NCBI GenBank assembly: GCA_051881695.1
Contig: JBJEQJ010000021.1
Location: 1 to 39,345, forward strand
From: CAYJFG01 sp051881695
Lineage (GTDB): Bacteria > Bacillota > Clostridia > Oscillospirales > Acutalibacteraceae
Length of the DNA stretch: 39,345 nucleotides
Direction: 5' to 3'
In this document: positions 1 through 7,153 of the stretch, in pieces
Numbering within the stretch: the first letter of the stretch is position 1
Layout: each line of letters begins with the position of its first letter
Translations under genes and position numbers: made by a program
Notes under the pieces: generated by a model
The model's input: the letters and a program-made list of their open reading frames with translations, nothing else
What the model was told of the DNA's origin: nothing
Database searches by the model: none

Positions 1-10
1 GTATACAATA

Positions 11-437
11 AAAGCCCCCCTTGTTAAAGGGGGGAAAGTCACGCAAAGCGTGACAGGGGGGATTCCCTGAACAAAGCCTGTGCTAAAAAGAATCCCTCCG
101 TCAGGCTGTGCCTGCCACCTCCCTTTGACAAGGGCGGCAGAAAATTTCCTGCTAAATAAAAGACGAAAACGAGAAAAAAGCCCCCCCTTGTCTTAAAGGG
201 GGGAAAGTCACGCAAAGCGTGACAGGGGGGATTCCCTGAACAAAGCCTGTGCTAAAAAGAATTCCTCCGTCAGCCTTACGGCTGTCACCTTCCTTTAACA
301 AGGGAGGCAGAAAATTTCCTGCTAAATAAAAGGCAGAAACGAGAAAAAGCCCCCCTTGTCTTAAAGGGGGGAAAGTCACGCAAAGCGTGACAGGGGGGGA
401 TTCCCTGAACAAAGCCTGAGCAAAAAAGAATCCCTCC
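11..437. repeat. Array of a 167-bp hairpin-rich repeat (two full copies, one partial)
   Basis: Copies start near 11, 177 and 345 (167-168 bp period); the third stops near 437, just past the 3' end of the ATP-grasp gene. Each full copy has two modules facing each other. Module A is a C-run, TTGT, a G-run, then the perfect palindrome GTCACGC-aaa-GCGTGAC and a second G-run. Module B, read on the minus strand, has the CCCTTGT..AAAGG core and a different palindrome. In copy 1 the module B palindrome is CAGGC/GCCTG (102-114); in copy 2 it is CAGCC/GGCTG (271-284). There is no credible coding. The array may terminate transcription leaving the ATP-grasp gene. It fills the gene-free stretch at the left edge. 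Confidence 0.85.
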
Positions 438-443
438 GAAAAA

Positions 444-1460
444 TTATTTAAAATCAGGCAGTACCTCCTGTATTTTTTTGAGCAGACCAACCCTGGGCTT
501 GTCCGGGTCGGGAAGCTGCGGAAAATCATATGCAGGGTAGTCGTTACCCTCTACTATTGCAGGGCCGTTTTCCGTTATGCATACATCCCACCCCACATAC
601 TTAATCTCAGGCACTACAAGAGCCGCCTTTTTAACAAGCTCCTTTACCTGCTCAACATACGGTATTTTGTAGCCGATAAATTTTATTCCCGTGTATGGGT
701 GTGCGTCGTAATTAACCAGGGCAGAGGTGTGTCCCTGACCGTTAATTTCGCCCTTTTCAAGGTCAAAGCTGCACGCCAGACCGCCGTTTTCAAGGTTATC
801 TACAAATTTGCCGTTATTGCCCATTTTAAATACGGCATAAAGTATATGCGGCACACCCTTGTCAACAAGCGTTACTATACGAAAGCAGTTTAAAGAGCAG
901 GGATATATTTTTGCAACGTCAGGGTGCTGTACTATAACCTCTTCTATAACTCCGAAATTCTTTTCCTTGCTTGTTATATAAGCATACATTTCACTTGTGC
1001 TTTTAAAATCGGCAGTCTTAATTTTTTCAATGCCCTTGCCGCTTTCTCCTATATACGGCTTTGCAAAAAAGTACTCCTTGCCGCTTACAAAGCGTTCAAA
1101 CTCTTCAAAGCCTATATCCTTCAGGTCAATTACCTCTCTGCCCAAAAACTCCTTAAAACGCTTGTCAAATACGTTTTTTTCGTCGAAAATATAGCTGAAA
1201 TCCTGATTGTTAAGGCGCATAATCAGCTTTTTGTTTTTCATTCTCGTCATATATGTTTTGCGTTCCGAGGCTTTCATATTGTAAAACTCAAAAATCTGAT
1301 AATCATAATACCCTGCGCCGTATCTTACAGAGCAGGAGAGCATATCAAAAAACATAGCAAGCTTGTTTTTGCCTGTTTTATTATTTATATCGTCAATTAC
1401 GTCAAGCATTTTAGAAATTCTTGCACCGCCGATTATAGTAAGTGCGTCCTTAAATCCCAT
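444..1460 (-). CDS. ATP-grasp protein, sugar-transfer-associated type (PF14397-like)
   Basis: A 338-residue protein. The ATP-grasp signature is visible: FAKPYIGESGKGIEKI at about 132-147 supplies the nucleotide-binding lysine and glycine-rich loop, the stretch VEEVIVQHP and NCFRIVT follows, and a C-terminal GWDVCITE...VEGND carries metal-binding acidic residues and Asn. ATP-grasp enzymes join a carboxylate to an amine or thiol using ATP. This subgroup is usually found near surface-sugar or amino-acid-derivative genes and its substrate is unknown. It lies 127 bp downstream of the EctB-like aminotransferase on the same strand, with a hairpin in the gap, so the two may work together, perhaps ligating a diaminobutyrate-derived amine. 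That pairing is inference. The start has the upstream sequence AAAGAGGAG as ribosome binding site. Confidence 0.75.
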   Translation of the reverse strand: MGFKDALTIIGGARISKMLDVIDDINNKTGKNKLAMFFDMLSCSVRYGAGYYDYQIFEFYNMKASERKTYMTRMKNKKLIMRLNNQDFSYIFDEKNVFDKRFKEFLGREVIDLKDIGFEEFERFVSGKEYFFAKPYIGESGKGIEKIKTADFKSTSEMYAYITSKEKNFGVIEEVIVQHPDVAKIYPCSLNCFRIVTLVDKGVPHILYAVFKMGNNGKFVDNLENGGLACSFDLEKGEINGQGHTSALVNYDAHPYTGIKFIGYKIPYVEQVKELVKKAALVVPEIKYVGWDVCITENGPAIVEGNDYPAYDFPQLPDPDKPRVGLLKKIQEVLPDFK

Positions 1461-1490
1461 ATTCTGAACTCCTCTTTGTTTAAAAATTAA

Positions 1491-1524
1491 GGGAACAAGC
1501 CGTAATAATAAGACGTTTGTTCCC
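1491..1524 (-). terminator. Hairpin between the ectB-like and ATP-grasp genes, possible attenuator
   Basis: An 8-bp perfect stem, GGGAACAA (1491-1498) with TTGTTCCC (1517-1524), and an 18-nt loop. On the minus strand it is followed by TTAATTTTTAAAC, a partial U-tract, so it could terminate a share of the transcripts leaving the aminotransferase gene before the ATP-grasp gene. The broken U-tract makes termination uncertain. Confidence 0.45.
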
Positions 1525-1587
1525 CTTTATCAGTTTAATTACGATAAACCCTCTACCAAAATATATTTGGGAGAAAAGCCGGTTTTA

Positions 1588-2850
1588 TTACAGCTTTTTC
1601 AGGTTTTCGGCGATTGCTTCTTTAAGTATATTAAGTCCTTTAAGTAAAAGCTCGTCCTCAATTACAAGCGGAGGCATTGCCTTTACAACAGAGTTCTTTC
1701 TTCCGGCGCCCTCTATTACAAGCTTGTTTTCAAAGCAGGTGTCTATCACCATATCGCCGAAGCCTACCTTTGGAATATCCTCAAATTCAATACCCCATAC
1801 AAGACCTATTCCTCTGAACTTCAGTCTGCTGTCAAGCGGCAAAATCTCTTTTTCTATAAAGTCCTTAATAATTTCGCCCTTTCTTTTTGTTTGCTGTTCA
1901 ACGTCGTTTTCAATCATATATTCAAGTCCTGCCGTTGCCGCAACAAAGGAAAGCTGATTACCTCTGAATGTGCCGTTATGCTCGCCCGGAGTCCATATAT
2001 CAAGCTCAGGCTTAAAAAGCGTTAACGCCATTGGCATACCGTAGCCGCCTATTGACTTTGACAGAACTACCATATCGGGCACAATATTTGCTCTTTCAAA
2101 GCTGAAAAAGGTACCTGTACGGCAGCAGCCAACCTGAATATCGTCAACAATCATAAGTATATCGTTTTTATCGCAGAACTCTCTTACCTGTCTTAAAAAC
2201 TCTGCTTCAAAAACGTGTATGCCGCCCTCTGCCTGTACGGTTTCCATAACTATTGCCGCCGGCTTTTCAATGCCGGAGTGGTCGTCATCAAGAAGTCTTT
2301 GCATATATTTAATAACGTCCAGCTCAGGGAACATATACGGCGCCGGAATATGCGTAACGTCCGTAAGCTTAACGCCTGCGCCCTTTCTTGCACCCTTGTC
2401 TGTTGTAAGCGACAGCGAACCCAAGGTCATACCGTGAAATGCGCCCATAAACGCAAAGATGTTGCTGCGCTTTTTTACCTTTCTGGCAAGCTTTAACGCC
2501 GCCTCTATTGCGTTTGTGCCGGTAGGACCCGGGAACTGAATTTTATAGTCAAGTCCCCTTGGCGTTAATACCTTTTCCTCAAAGGATTCTATAAACTCTC
2601 TTTTCGGAATCGTATACATATCAAGCGCATGCATAATGCCGTCAGATTCTAAATATGCAAGCATCTTTTGTTTGATGTAATCGTTATTATGTCCGTAGTT
2701 GACAGCGCCTGCGCCGCACCAAAAATCTATATACTGCTGTCCGTCCTCGTCTGTAAAAAGCGCACCCTTTGCGTTTTTAAATACTGTCGGAAAATGTCTG
2801 CAATATGAACGCACTGCAGATTCATACTTTTCAAAGCTTTCTGTATTCAA
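1588..2850 (-). CDS. ectB: Class III aminotransferase, EctB-like (L-2,4-diaminobutyrate:2-oxoglutarate transaminase)
   Basis: A 420-residue PLP enzyme from a TTG start at 2850. That start is preferred because GAGGAGAG lies eight bases upstream; the longer GTG at 2868 would put this site inside the gene. Seen: GPTGTNA (108-114), FHGMTLGSLS (138-147), the PLP-ring Asp in IVDDIQVGCCRTG (D236), catalytic Lys in LSKSIGGYG (K265), and the EctB-typical LDIWTPGEHNGTFRGN. EctB interconverts L-aspartate-4-semialdehyde and L-2,4-diaminobutyrate with glutamate as donor. No ectA or ectC is nearby, so ectoine is unlikely to be the product. A well-formed promoter precedes it and the ATP-grasp gene follows. 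The family is clear; the exact substrate is inferred. Confidence 0.82.
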   Translation of the reverse strand: MNTESFEKYESAVRSYCRHFPTVFKNAKGALFTDEDGQQYIDFWCGAGAVNYGHNNDYIKQKMLAYLESDGIMHALDMYTIPKREFIESFEEKVLTPRGLDYKIQFPGPTGTNAIEAALKLARKVKKRSNIFAFMGAFHGMTLGSLSLTTDKGARKGAGVKLTDVTHIPAPYMFPELDVIKYMQRLLDDDHSGIEKPAAIVMETVQAEGGIHVFEAEFLRQVREFCDKNDILMIVDDIQVGCCRTGTFFSFERANIVPDMVVLSKSIGGYGMPMALTLFKPELDIWTPGEHNGTFRGNQLSFVAATAGLEYMIENDVEQQTKRKGEIIKDFIEKEILPLDSRLKFRGIGLVWGIEFEDIPKVGFGDMVIDTCFENKLVIEGAGRKNSVVKAMPPLVIEDELLLKGLNILKEAIAENLKKL

Positions 2851-2937
2851 AATTATTACTCTCCTCACTGTGCGGCAGTAAACTGCTGCGCTTATGATAT
2901 TAATAATAAAATATATAATTACACTTACTCAAAGTTA

Positions 2938-2966
2938 ATTTTACAATTTTTATATTCTTTCGTCAA
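2938..2966 (-). promoter_or_regulatory. Sigma-A promoter of the ectB-like gene
   Basis: On the minus strand TTGACG (2966-2961) and TAAAAT (2943-2938) are separated by 17 bases. The expected start of transcription is about 80 bases upstream of the TTG start codon. Confidence 0.65.
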
Positions 2967-3047
2967 GTAATAACGCTTAAAAAAGCGAATGGTACCAAAA
3001 AACAATATTTCTTGCATATATTTCTATTACTATTTTAGCTGTTTAAA

Positions 3048-3076
3048 TTGAGAATACCTATATACTGTGCTATAAT
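3048..3076 (+). promoter_or_regulatory. Sigma-A promoter of the transglutaminase-like lipoprotein gene
   Basis: TTGAGA (3048-3053) and a perfect TATAAT (3071-3076) with a 17-base spacer. Transcription should start near 3083, exactly where the hairpin repeat begins. This and the divergent ectB promoter occupy the gene-free stretch 2851-3281. Confidence 0.7.
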
Positions 3077-3084
3077 AAGATTAA

Positions 3085-3160
3085 AATCCCCCTTGTCAAA
3101 GGGAAGACTTGCCCCGGCGGGGAAAGATGTCGGCATAGCCGACAGAAGGGGAGGCAAAAT
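3085..3160 (+). repeat. Single hairpin-repeat module in a 5' UTR
   Basis: This has the same frame as the array at 11-437: CCCCCTTGTCAAAGGGA, then a palindrome, then GGGGAGG. The palindromes here are CCCCGGCGGGG (3112-3122) and GTCGGC-ata-GCCGAC (3129-3143). It lies between the promoter at 3048-3076 and the GTG start at 3282, so the mRNA would begin with three stacked hairpins. Confidence 0.75.
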
Positions 3161-3281
3161 TGCTCTTGTTAAAAAGAGGGAATACTACTAAGCTAACAAA
3201 AAATTTAACCTATTAAGACTATACTCAGACAATAGAATTAAGATAATAAATATCAAGATTTTTATGCAGGGAGGATTATTT

Positions 3282-4667
3282 GTGAACAATAACATAAAAA
3301 GAATAATATCACTTTTTCTTTGTGTATTTTGTGCCGCTTATTTTTCCTCCTGCTCCGCCTTCAGCGAGTTTGCAAGCAATGTTATAGAAAAAAGCGAAAG
3401 TCTTGTTAGCAAGAGTATAGGCGCCCAAAAGGAGCCTGCCTCTGCAATTGAGCTTGAAACCCGCTCAGACGAAAGCTCAGATTACGACAATATTGCATCT
3501 ATCGACATAAAATACGGCGGCTATAATAAAATTGACCTTACCCACGGTTACAATTCTCTTGAAACCGACAGCCGGAGAGAGCTATATAAGCTTATGCAGA
3601 AATGTGTATACAACATTTCAGGTGTTAAAGGTAATGACGGCTATTACAGCGCAGAGAATATAGTTATGTATAATACGCCGATTGACCAAGCGGATATTAT
3701 GATAGTGCTGGAGGCGTTTACAGCCGATAATCCGGAAATATTCTGGCTTGAAAACTTATTCGGATATATTAAGACAGACAGTGATATGTATATTCAGTTT
3801 TATTCTGTTTTAAGTCCTCAGGAAATTACCTCATATTCAAGGAGGATTAAGCAAAAGACCGACAGCATATTATCGGGTCTTTCAAAGAACCTTACTGAAT
3901 TTGAAAGAGAGCTTTATCTGCATGATAAGCTGCTTGAAATATGCAGATACGATTATGATGCAACGGAAAAAAACCATGAGTGGCAGTCATACGGAATTTA
4001 CGGGGCGCTTGTTGACGGAAAGGCGGTGTGCGAGGGCTACACCAAGGCTATGCAGTATTTGTTAAGCTATGCCGGAATTGAAAGCATACCGATAAACGGA
4101 AAATATAACGACAGCTGGCACCAGTGGAATCTGGTAAAAATAGAGGGTCAGTGGTATCATCTTGACGCAACGTGGGATGATTCCAACGACTATGACGAGT
4201 ATATATTTTATTCATATTTTAATATTACAGACAGCCGTATAAAGGAAGACCATATCATCTGCGATGATTATACCCTGCTTTACGACGAGGAGATTTGCGG
4301 CAGCGAAACGCAGAAATCTGTTTTGTTTAATCTCAATATTCCAAGCTGTACTTCAGAAAAAGACAATTTTTATATTCAAAAGGCAGTGCAGCTTTACAGC
4401 TTTGACAGCGACTGCACAGCCCTTATAGAAAGCGAGCTTTTAAAAACAGCGCAGGACGAAAAAACTCAGTTTTACATTGCCGTAAGCAATACGCTTGATT
4501 TTGAATATGCAATTCAAAGTCTGTTTTATCAAGAACCGTATATGTTCTTTCAGTATGCAAGCGATGTTAATAATATGCTCGACGGAAAAAAGATAGATTT
4601 GCAGAGCGTTTCGCTGTTAACAAGGGACAGCTTCCGCATAGCGGAGGTATGCCTGAAATACGTCTGA
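3282..4667 (+). CDS. Transglutaminase-like domain lipoprotein
   Basis: A 461-residue exported protein from a GTG start. GGGAGG lies about seven bases upstream of 3282; the in-frame ATG at 3264 sits before that site and is rejected. The N-terminus is a lipoprotein signal: KR, a hydrophobic stretch, then FSSC with lipidated Cys at about 24. A Ser/Glu-rich linker follows. The transglutaminase-like (cysteine-protease fold) core has the catalytic triad in order: Cys250 in AVCEGYT, His280 in SWHQWNLV and Asp295 in HLDATWDD. Such bacterial proteins act on cell-surface peptides or proteins as proteases or crosslinkers, and the substrate is unknown here. The C-terminal 120 residues match nothing I recognise. 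It converges on the next gene with 17 bases between stops. Confidence 0.78.
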   Translation: MNNNIKRIISLFLCVFCAAYFSSCSAFSEFASNVIEKSESLVSKSIGAQKEPASAIELETRSDESSDYDNIASIDIKYGGYNKIDLTHGYNSLETDSRRELYKLMQKCVYNISGVKGNDGYYSAENIVMYNTPIDQADIMIVLEAFTADNPEIFWLENLFGYIKTDSDMYIQFYSVLSPQEITSYSRRIKQKTDSILSGLSKNLTEFERELYLHDKLLEICRYDYDATEKNHEWQSYGIYGALVDGKAVCEGYTKAMQYLLSYAGIESIPINGKYNDSWHQWNLVKIEGQWYHLDATWDDSNDYDEYIFYSYFNITDSRIKEDHIICDDYTLLYDEEICGSETQKSVLFNLNIPSCTSEKDNFYIQKAVQLYSFDSDCTALIESELLKTAQDEKTQFYIAVSNTLDFEYAIQSLFYQEPYMFFQYASDVNNMLDGKKIDLQSVSLLTRDSFRIAEVCLKYV

Positions 4668-4684
4668 CGCACTCATCCGCTTTG

Positions 4685-5230
4685 CTAAATTATATATCCC
4701 TTCTCAGAGGAACAGCCGCACATTAAAAGAGCTGCACAGGTGCACAAAAGAGGATACGGTGCAAGCGGCTTGAGAAGCTTTACCTGAAAATCGTGTGGTT
4801 CATATACATTGCCGTAAATATCGGTTAAATCTCTTTGCAGGCTTACGGTGGCACATTCCGGCGATATGCTTGCAATGCTCAGTGTGTCGTGCGGATTTGT
4901 ACCGCATGGAATTGCTGTTGTGCCTGCTCCCTTTAAAACTGCCGCTGCTTTTTTGTTACAGCTTTCAAATATCGGCACAAGGTTTTCTCCCCTTAAGCCT
5001 GCGGAGCTGTTTTTAAAGCAATCGTCAAATACTATAACTCCGCCCACGCCGAGAGAGTCCGGCACCCGGTCTGTTTTAAACAGAGTAAATTCCGGGTATC
5101 TGCTGGCGCTGATTACGTTTTTGTCGCTCAGCGCAAGCGCTCCGCCGTTTACACTTAAGGATGTATACAGCGTGTTGAATAAAACACTTTTTCTGTGGGA
5201 GGAACATAAAATAACAACGGGCATTTTCAT
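4685..5230 (-). CDS. Conserved-looking hypothetical protein, function unknown
   Basis: About 181 residues; the start is uncertain because TTG (5236), GTG (5233), ATG (5230) and ATG (5224) are all in frame and no strong ribosome site is visible. The N-terminus MPVVILCSSHRKSVLFNTLY looks like a beta-strand/loop opening, and the middle contains GVGGVIVFDDC and AIPCGTNPHDTLSIASISPE. There are nine cysteines, four of them in the last 20 residues (CTCAALLMCGC). No signal peptide is obvious and the hydrophobic C-terminus is too short and Cys-rich to call a membrane anchor. I do not recognise the family. It is convergent with the transglutaminase-like gene and divergent from the dCMP deaminase gene. 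Its length and codon pattern argue for a real gene. Confidence 0.6.
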   Translation of the reverse strand: MKMPVVILCSSHRKSVLFNTLYTSLSVNGGALALSDKNVISASRYPEFTLFKTDRVPDSLGVGGVIVFDDCFKNSSAGLRGENLVPIFESCNKKAAAVLKGAGTTAIPCGTNPHDTLSIASISPECATVSLQRDLTDIYGNVYEPHDFQVKLLKPLAPYPLLCTCAALLMCGCSSEKGYII

Positions 5231-5404
5231 CACCAATTTACTTTATTTTAATATTTATCTTTTCTTGTTTTGCAGGAATTATGTGTGTTTTTAATTTGTA
5301 AGAATTACGTTTTAAGAAATTTTTACGGTTTTAAGTCTTTCTTTTAAAAGGAAATGGTTATTACCAAAATATTCGTCGCAAAATATACGGAAAATCTTTG
5401 AAAA

Positions 5405-5431
5405 ATGTAAATTTTTATTGATAATTTACAT
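5405..5431. promoter_or_regulatory. Inverted repeat overlapping the dCMP deaminase promoter
   Basis: A perfect 9-bp inverted repeat, ATGTAAATT (5405-5413) and AATTTACAT (5423-5431), with a 9-base spacer. It covers the -35 element at 5418-5423. It could be a repressor or activator site; no regulator is assigned. Confidence 0.45.
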
Positions 5432-5446
5432 TATTACCGTTATTAT
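5418..5446 (+). promoter_or_regulatory. Promoter of the dCMP deaminase operon
   Basis: TTGATA (5418-5423), a 17-base spacer, then TATTAT (5441-5446), about 35 bases upstream of the TTG start codon. Confidence 0.6.
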
Positions 5447-5480
5447 AGAAGTATAAATTAATTAATCGGAGGCGAAGACG

Positions 5481-5969
5481 TTGACGCGTATTGACAAGAA
5501 AAATTATTATCTGGACATAGCAGAAACAGTTTTAGAAAGAGGAACCTGCCTTAGAAGAAATTTCGGCGCTATTATAGTTAATAACGACCAGATTGTATCT
5601 ACCGGTTATGTGGGTGCGCCGAGAGGCAGAAAAAACTGCATTGATATGGGCGTATGTCTGCGTGAGAAAATGAATGTTCCCAGGGGAGAGCGTTACGAGC
5701 TTTGCAGAAGCGTACACGCAGAGGCAAACGCTATTATACACGCATCCAGAAACGATATGATAGGCGCTACAATGTACTTAGTAGGCAAGGACGCAAAAAC
5801 AGGAGAATACATAGAAAATGCAAATTCCTGTGCAATGTGCAAAAGAATGATTATTAACGCAGGAATTAAAAGAGTAATAATAAGAAATACAAAGAATACC
5901 TTTACAGCTGTTTATGTTGAAGACTGGGTAAATAACGACGAATCGTTAGAGGGTGTTAAGGGTTATTAA
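5481..5969 (+). CDS. Deoxycytidylate (dCMP) deaminase
   Basis: A 162-residue zinc enzyme of the cytidine/deoxycytidylate deaminase fold, converting dCMP to dUMP for thymidylate synthesis. The zinc site is visible: HAEANAI with His79 and the proton-shuttling Glu81, and Cys117/Cys120 in SCAMC. The insert with ICMGVCL-like cysteines (Cys53 and Cys59) before the HAE motif is typical of dCMP deaminases such as ComEB. The TTG start at 5481 is supported by CGGAGGCG ten bases upstream. It heads a plus-strand run with an acetyltransferase, a DNA glycosylase and a radical SAM gene. Pairing with a base-excision enzyme that handles deaminated bases may reflect nucleotide-pool hygiene, which is inference. 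Confidence 0.9.
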   Translation: MTRIDKKNYYLDIAETVLERGTCLRRNFGAIIVNNDQIVSTGYVGAPRGRKNCIDMGVCLREKMNVPRGERYELCRSVHAEANAIIHASRNDMIGATMYLVGKDAKTGEYIENANSCAMCKRMIINAGIKRVIIRNTKNTFTAVYVEDWVNNDESLEGVKGY

Positions 5970-6000
5970 TTTATTATTTATTGAAATGAGTTGACTCTAT

Positions 6001-6639
6001 ATGACAGAAAAGGAAAAAATGATAAACGGACTTGCCTATGATGCAGGCAACGAGGAGCTTGTACAGGGCAGAAAAAACGCAAAAATAATATGCTATGAAT
6101 ATAACGGTTCACATCCAAATGATGAGGAAAAGCGCACAGAGCTTTTAAAAAAGCTTTTGGGTGGAACAGGCAGATTTGCATATGCAGAGCCGCCTATACA
6201 TTTTGATTACGGCTATAACACCTCTGTAGGCGAGGGATTTTATTCAAACTATAACCTTACAGTTCTGGACTGTGCAAGGGTTACAATGGGCAACCATATA
6301 TTTATCGGCCCGAATGTCGGTATTTATACTGCAATTCATCCTGTTAATCCGGTAAAAAGAAACGCTTATATCGAAAGCGCTGCACCGATTACTATCGGCA
6401 ATAATGTTTGGATAGGCGGAGGTACAACTATACTGCCGGGCGTTACAATAGGCGATAATACTGTTATAGGCGGCGGAAGCGTAGTCGTAAAAGATATTCC
6501 GCCTAATGTTGTCGCAGTTGGTAACCCTTGCAGACCGATAAAGAAAATCAGTGTTGACGAAGCAGCCTTGGAGGAAGTATGTAAAAACCCCGAATTTTAC
6601 AGACAGAAATTTCTGGAAGAAGACGGTGTAGATAAATAA
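6001..6639 (+). CDS. maa: Maltose/galactoside O-acetyltransferase family protein
   Basis: A 212-residue left-handed beta-helix acetyltransferase of the LacA/Maa type. The N-terminal Mac domain (MTEKEKMINGLAYDAGNEEL) is followed by hexapeptide repeats from about 70 to 195 and the catalytic His113 in TAIHPVNP. It transfers acetyl from acetyl-CoA to a sugar hydroxyl; the natural acceptor cannot be told from sequence. Its length is somewhat above the usual 185-205. The ribosome site is weak. The stop codon overlaps the next start by one base (TAATG), so the two are translationally coupled. Confidence 0.85.
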   Translation: MTEKEKMINGLAYDAGNEELVQGRKNAKIICYEYNGSHPNDEEKRTELLKKLLGGTGRFAYAEPPIHFDYGYNTSVGEGFYSNYNLTVLDCARVTMGNHIFIGPNVGIYTAIHPVNPVKRNAYIESAAPITIGNNVWIGGGTTILPGVTIGDNTVIGGGSVVVKDIPPNVVAVGNPCRPIKKISVDEAALEEVCKNPEFYRQKFLEEDGVDK

Positions 6640-7136
6640 TGCTAAGCGAAGAAAAAATAATCCATACTATACCGCCTGTGTATGACAAAAACTCTAAAAT
6701 TTTAATATTAGGCACAATGCCGTCGCCGAAATCAAGAGAAACCGGCTTTTATTACGGGCATCCGCAAAACAGATTCTGGAAGCTTATGGCGGCATTATTC
6801 TGCGAAAATATATCTGCTGATAAGCAAAGCCGCACAGAATTTTTACTAAAGCACAATATAGCGCTTTGGGATGTTTTGAAGTCCTGCACAATAAAGGGCG
6901 CAGACGATTCATCAATTAAAAACGAAGAGGCAAACGATTTAGGCTTGATTTTGAGAGAGTCTGCCGTAACAGCAATATTTACAACGGGTATTAAAGCCTA
7001 TAAATTATACAATAAGTATTGTTATCCCGAAACTAAAATAAAAGCCGTTGCTTTGCCGTCTACAAGTCCTGCCAACTGCCGTTTTTATACCTTTGACTCA
7101 CTTTTAGAGAAGTACAGTGTGATTAAATCAAGATAA
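6639..7136 (+). CDS. Hypoxanthine-DNA glycosylase family protein (uracil-DNA glycosylase superfamily)
   Basis: A 165-residue protein of the UDG fold. LGTMPSPKSRE (24-34) is the motif-1 region of the family-6 hypoxanthine-DNA glycosylases, YYGHPQNRFW (38-47) lines the base pocket, and LPSTSPANCRF near the C-terminus is the DNA-intercalation motif. Members excise hypoxanthine, the deamination product of adenine, from DNA. Assignment to the deoxyinosine subgroup rests on motif recall and is likely rather than certain. The ATG overlaps the acetyltransferase stop by one base. Confidence 0.8.
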   Translation: MLSEEKIIHTIPPVYDKNSKILILGTMPSPKSRETGFYYGHPQNRFWKLMAALFCENISADKQSRTEFLLKHNIALWDVLKSCTIKGADDSSIKNEEANDLGLILRESAVTAIFTTGIKAYKLYNKYCYPETKIKAVALPSTSPANCRFYTFDSLLEKYSVIKSR

Positions 7137-7153
7137 ATCCGAGAGGTAGTTAT

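Noticed and set aside
1..437. CRISPR array
   Set aside because: The period is 167 bp, units are near identical throughout and each is internally palindromic; there are no unique spacers and no cas genes.
152..529. Open frame of 125 codons on the minus strand through the hairpin repeats
   Set aside because: It translates the repeat units themselves (the same peptide appears twice) and overlaps the end of the ATP-grasp gene.
924..1490. Open frame on the plus strand of 188 codons
   Set aside because: It is antisense to the ATP-grasp gene, which has clear family motifs; no ribosome site or promoter.
1588..2850. Ectoine biosynthesis operon
   Set aside because: Only the EctB-like gene is present; ectA and ectC are absent from both sides.
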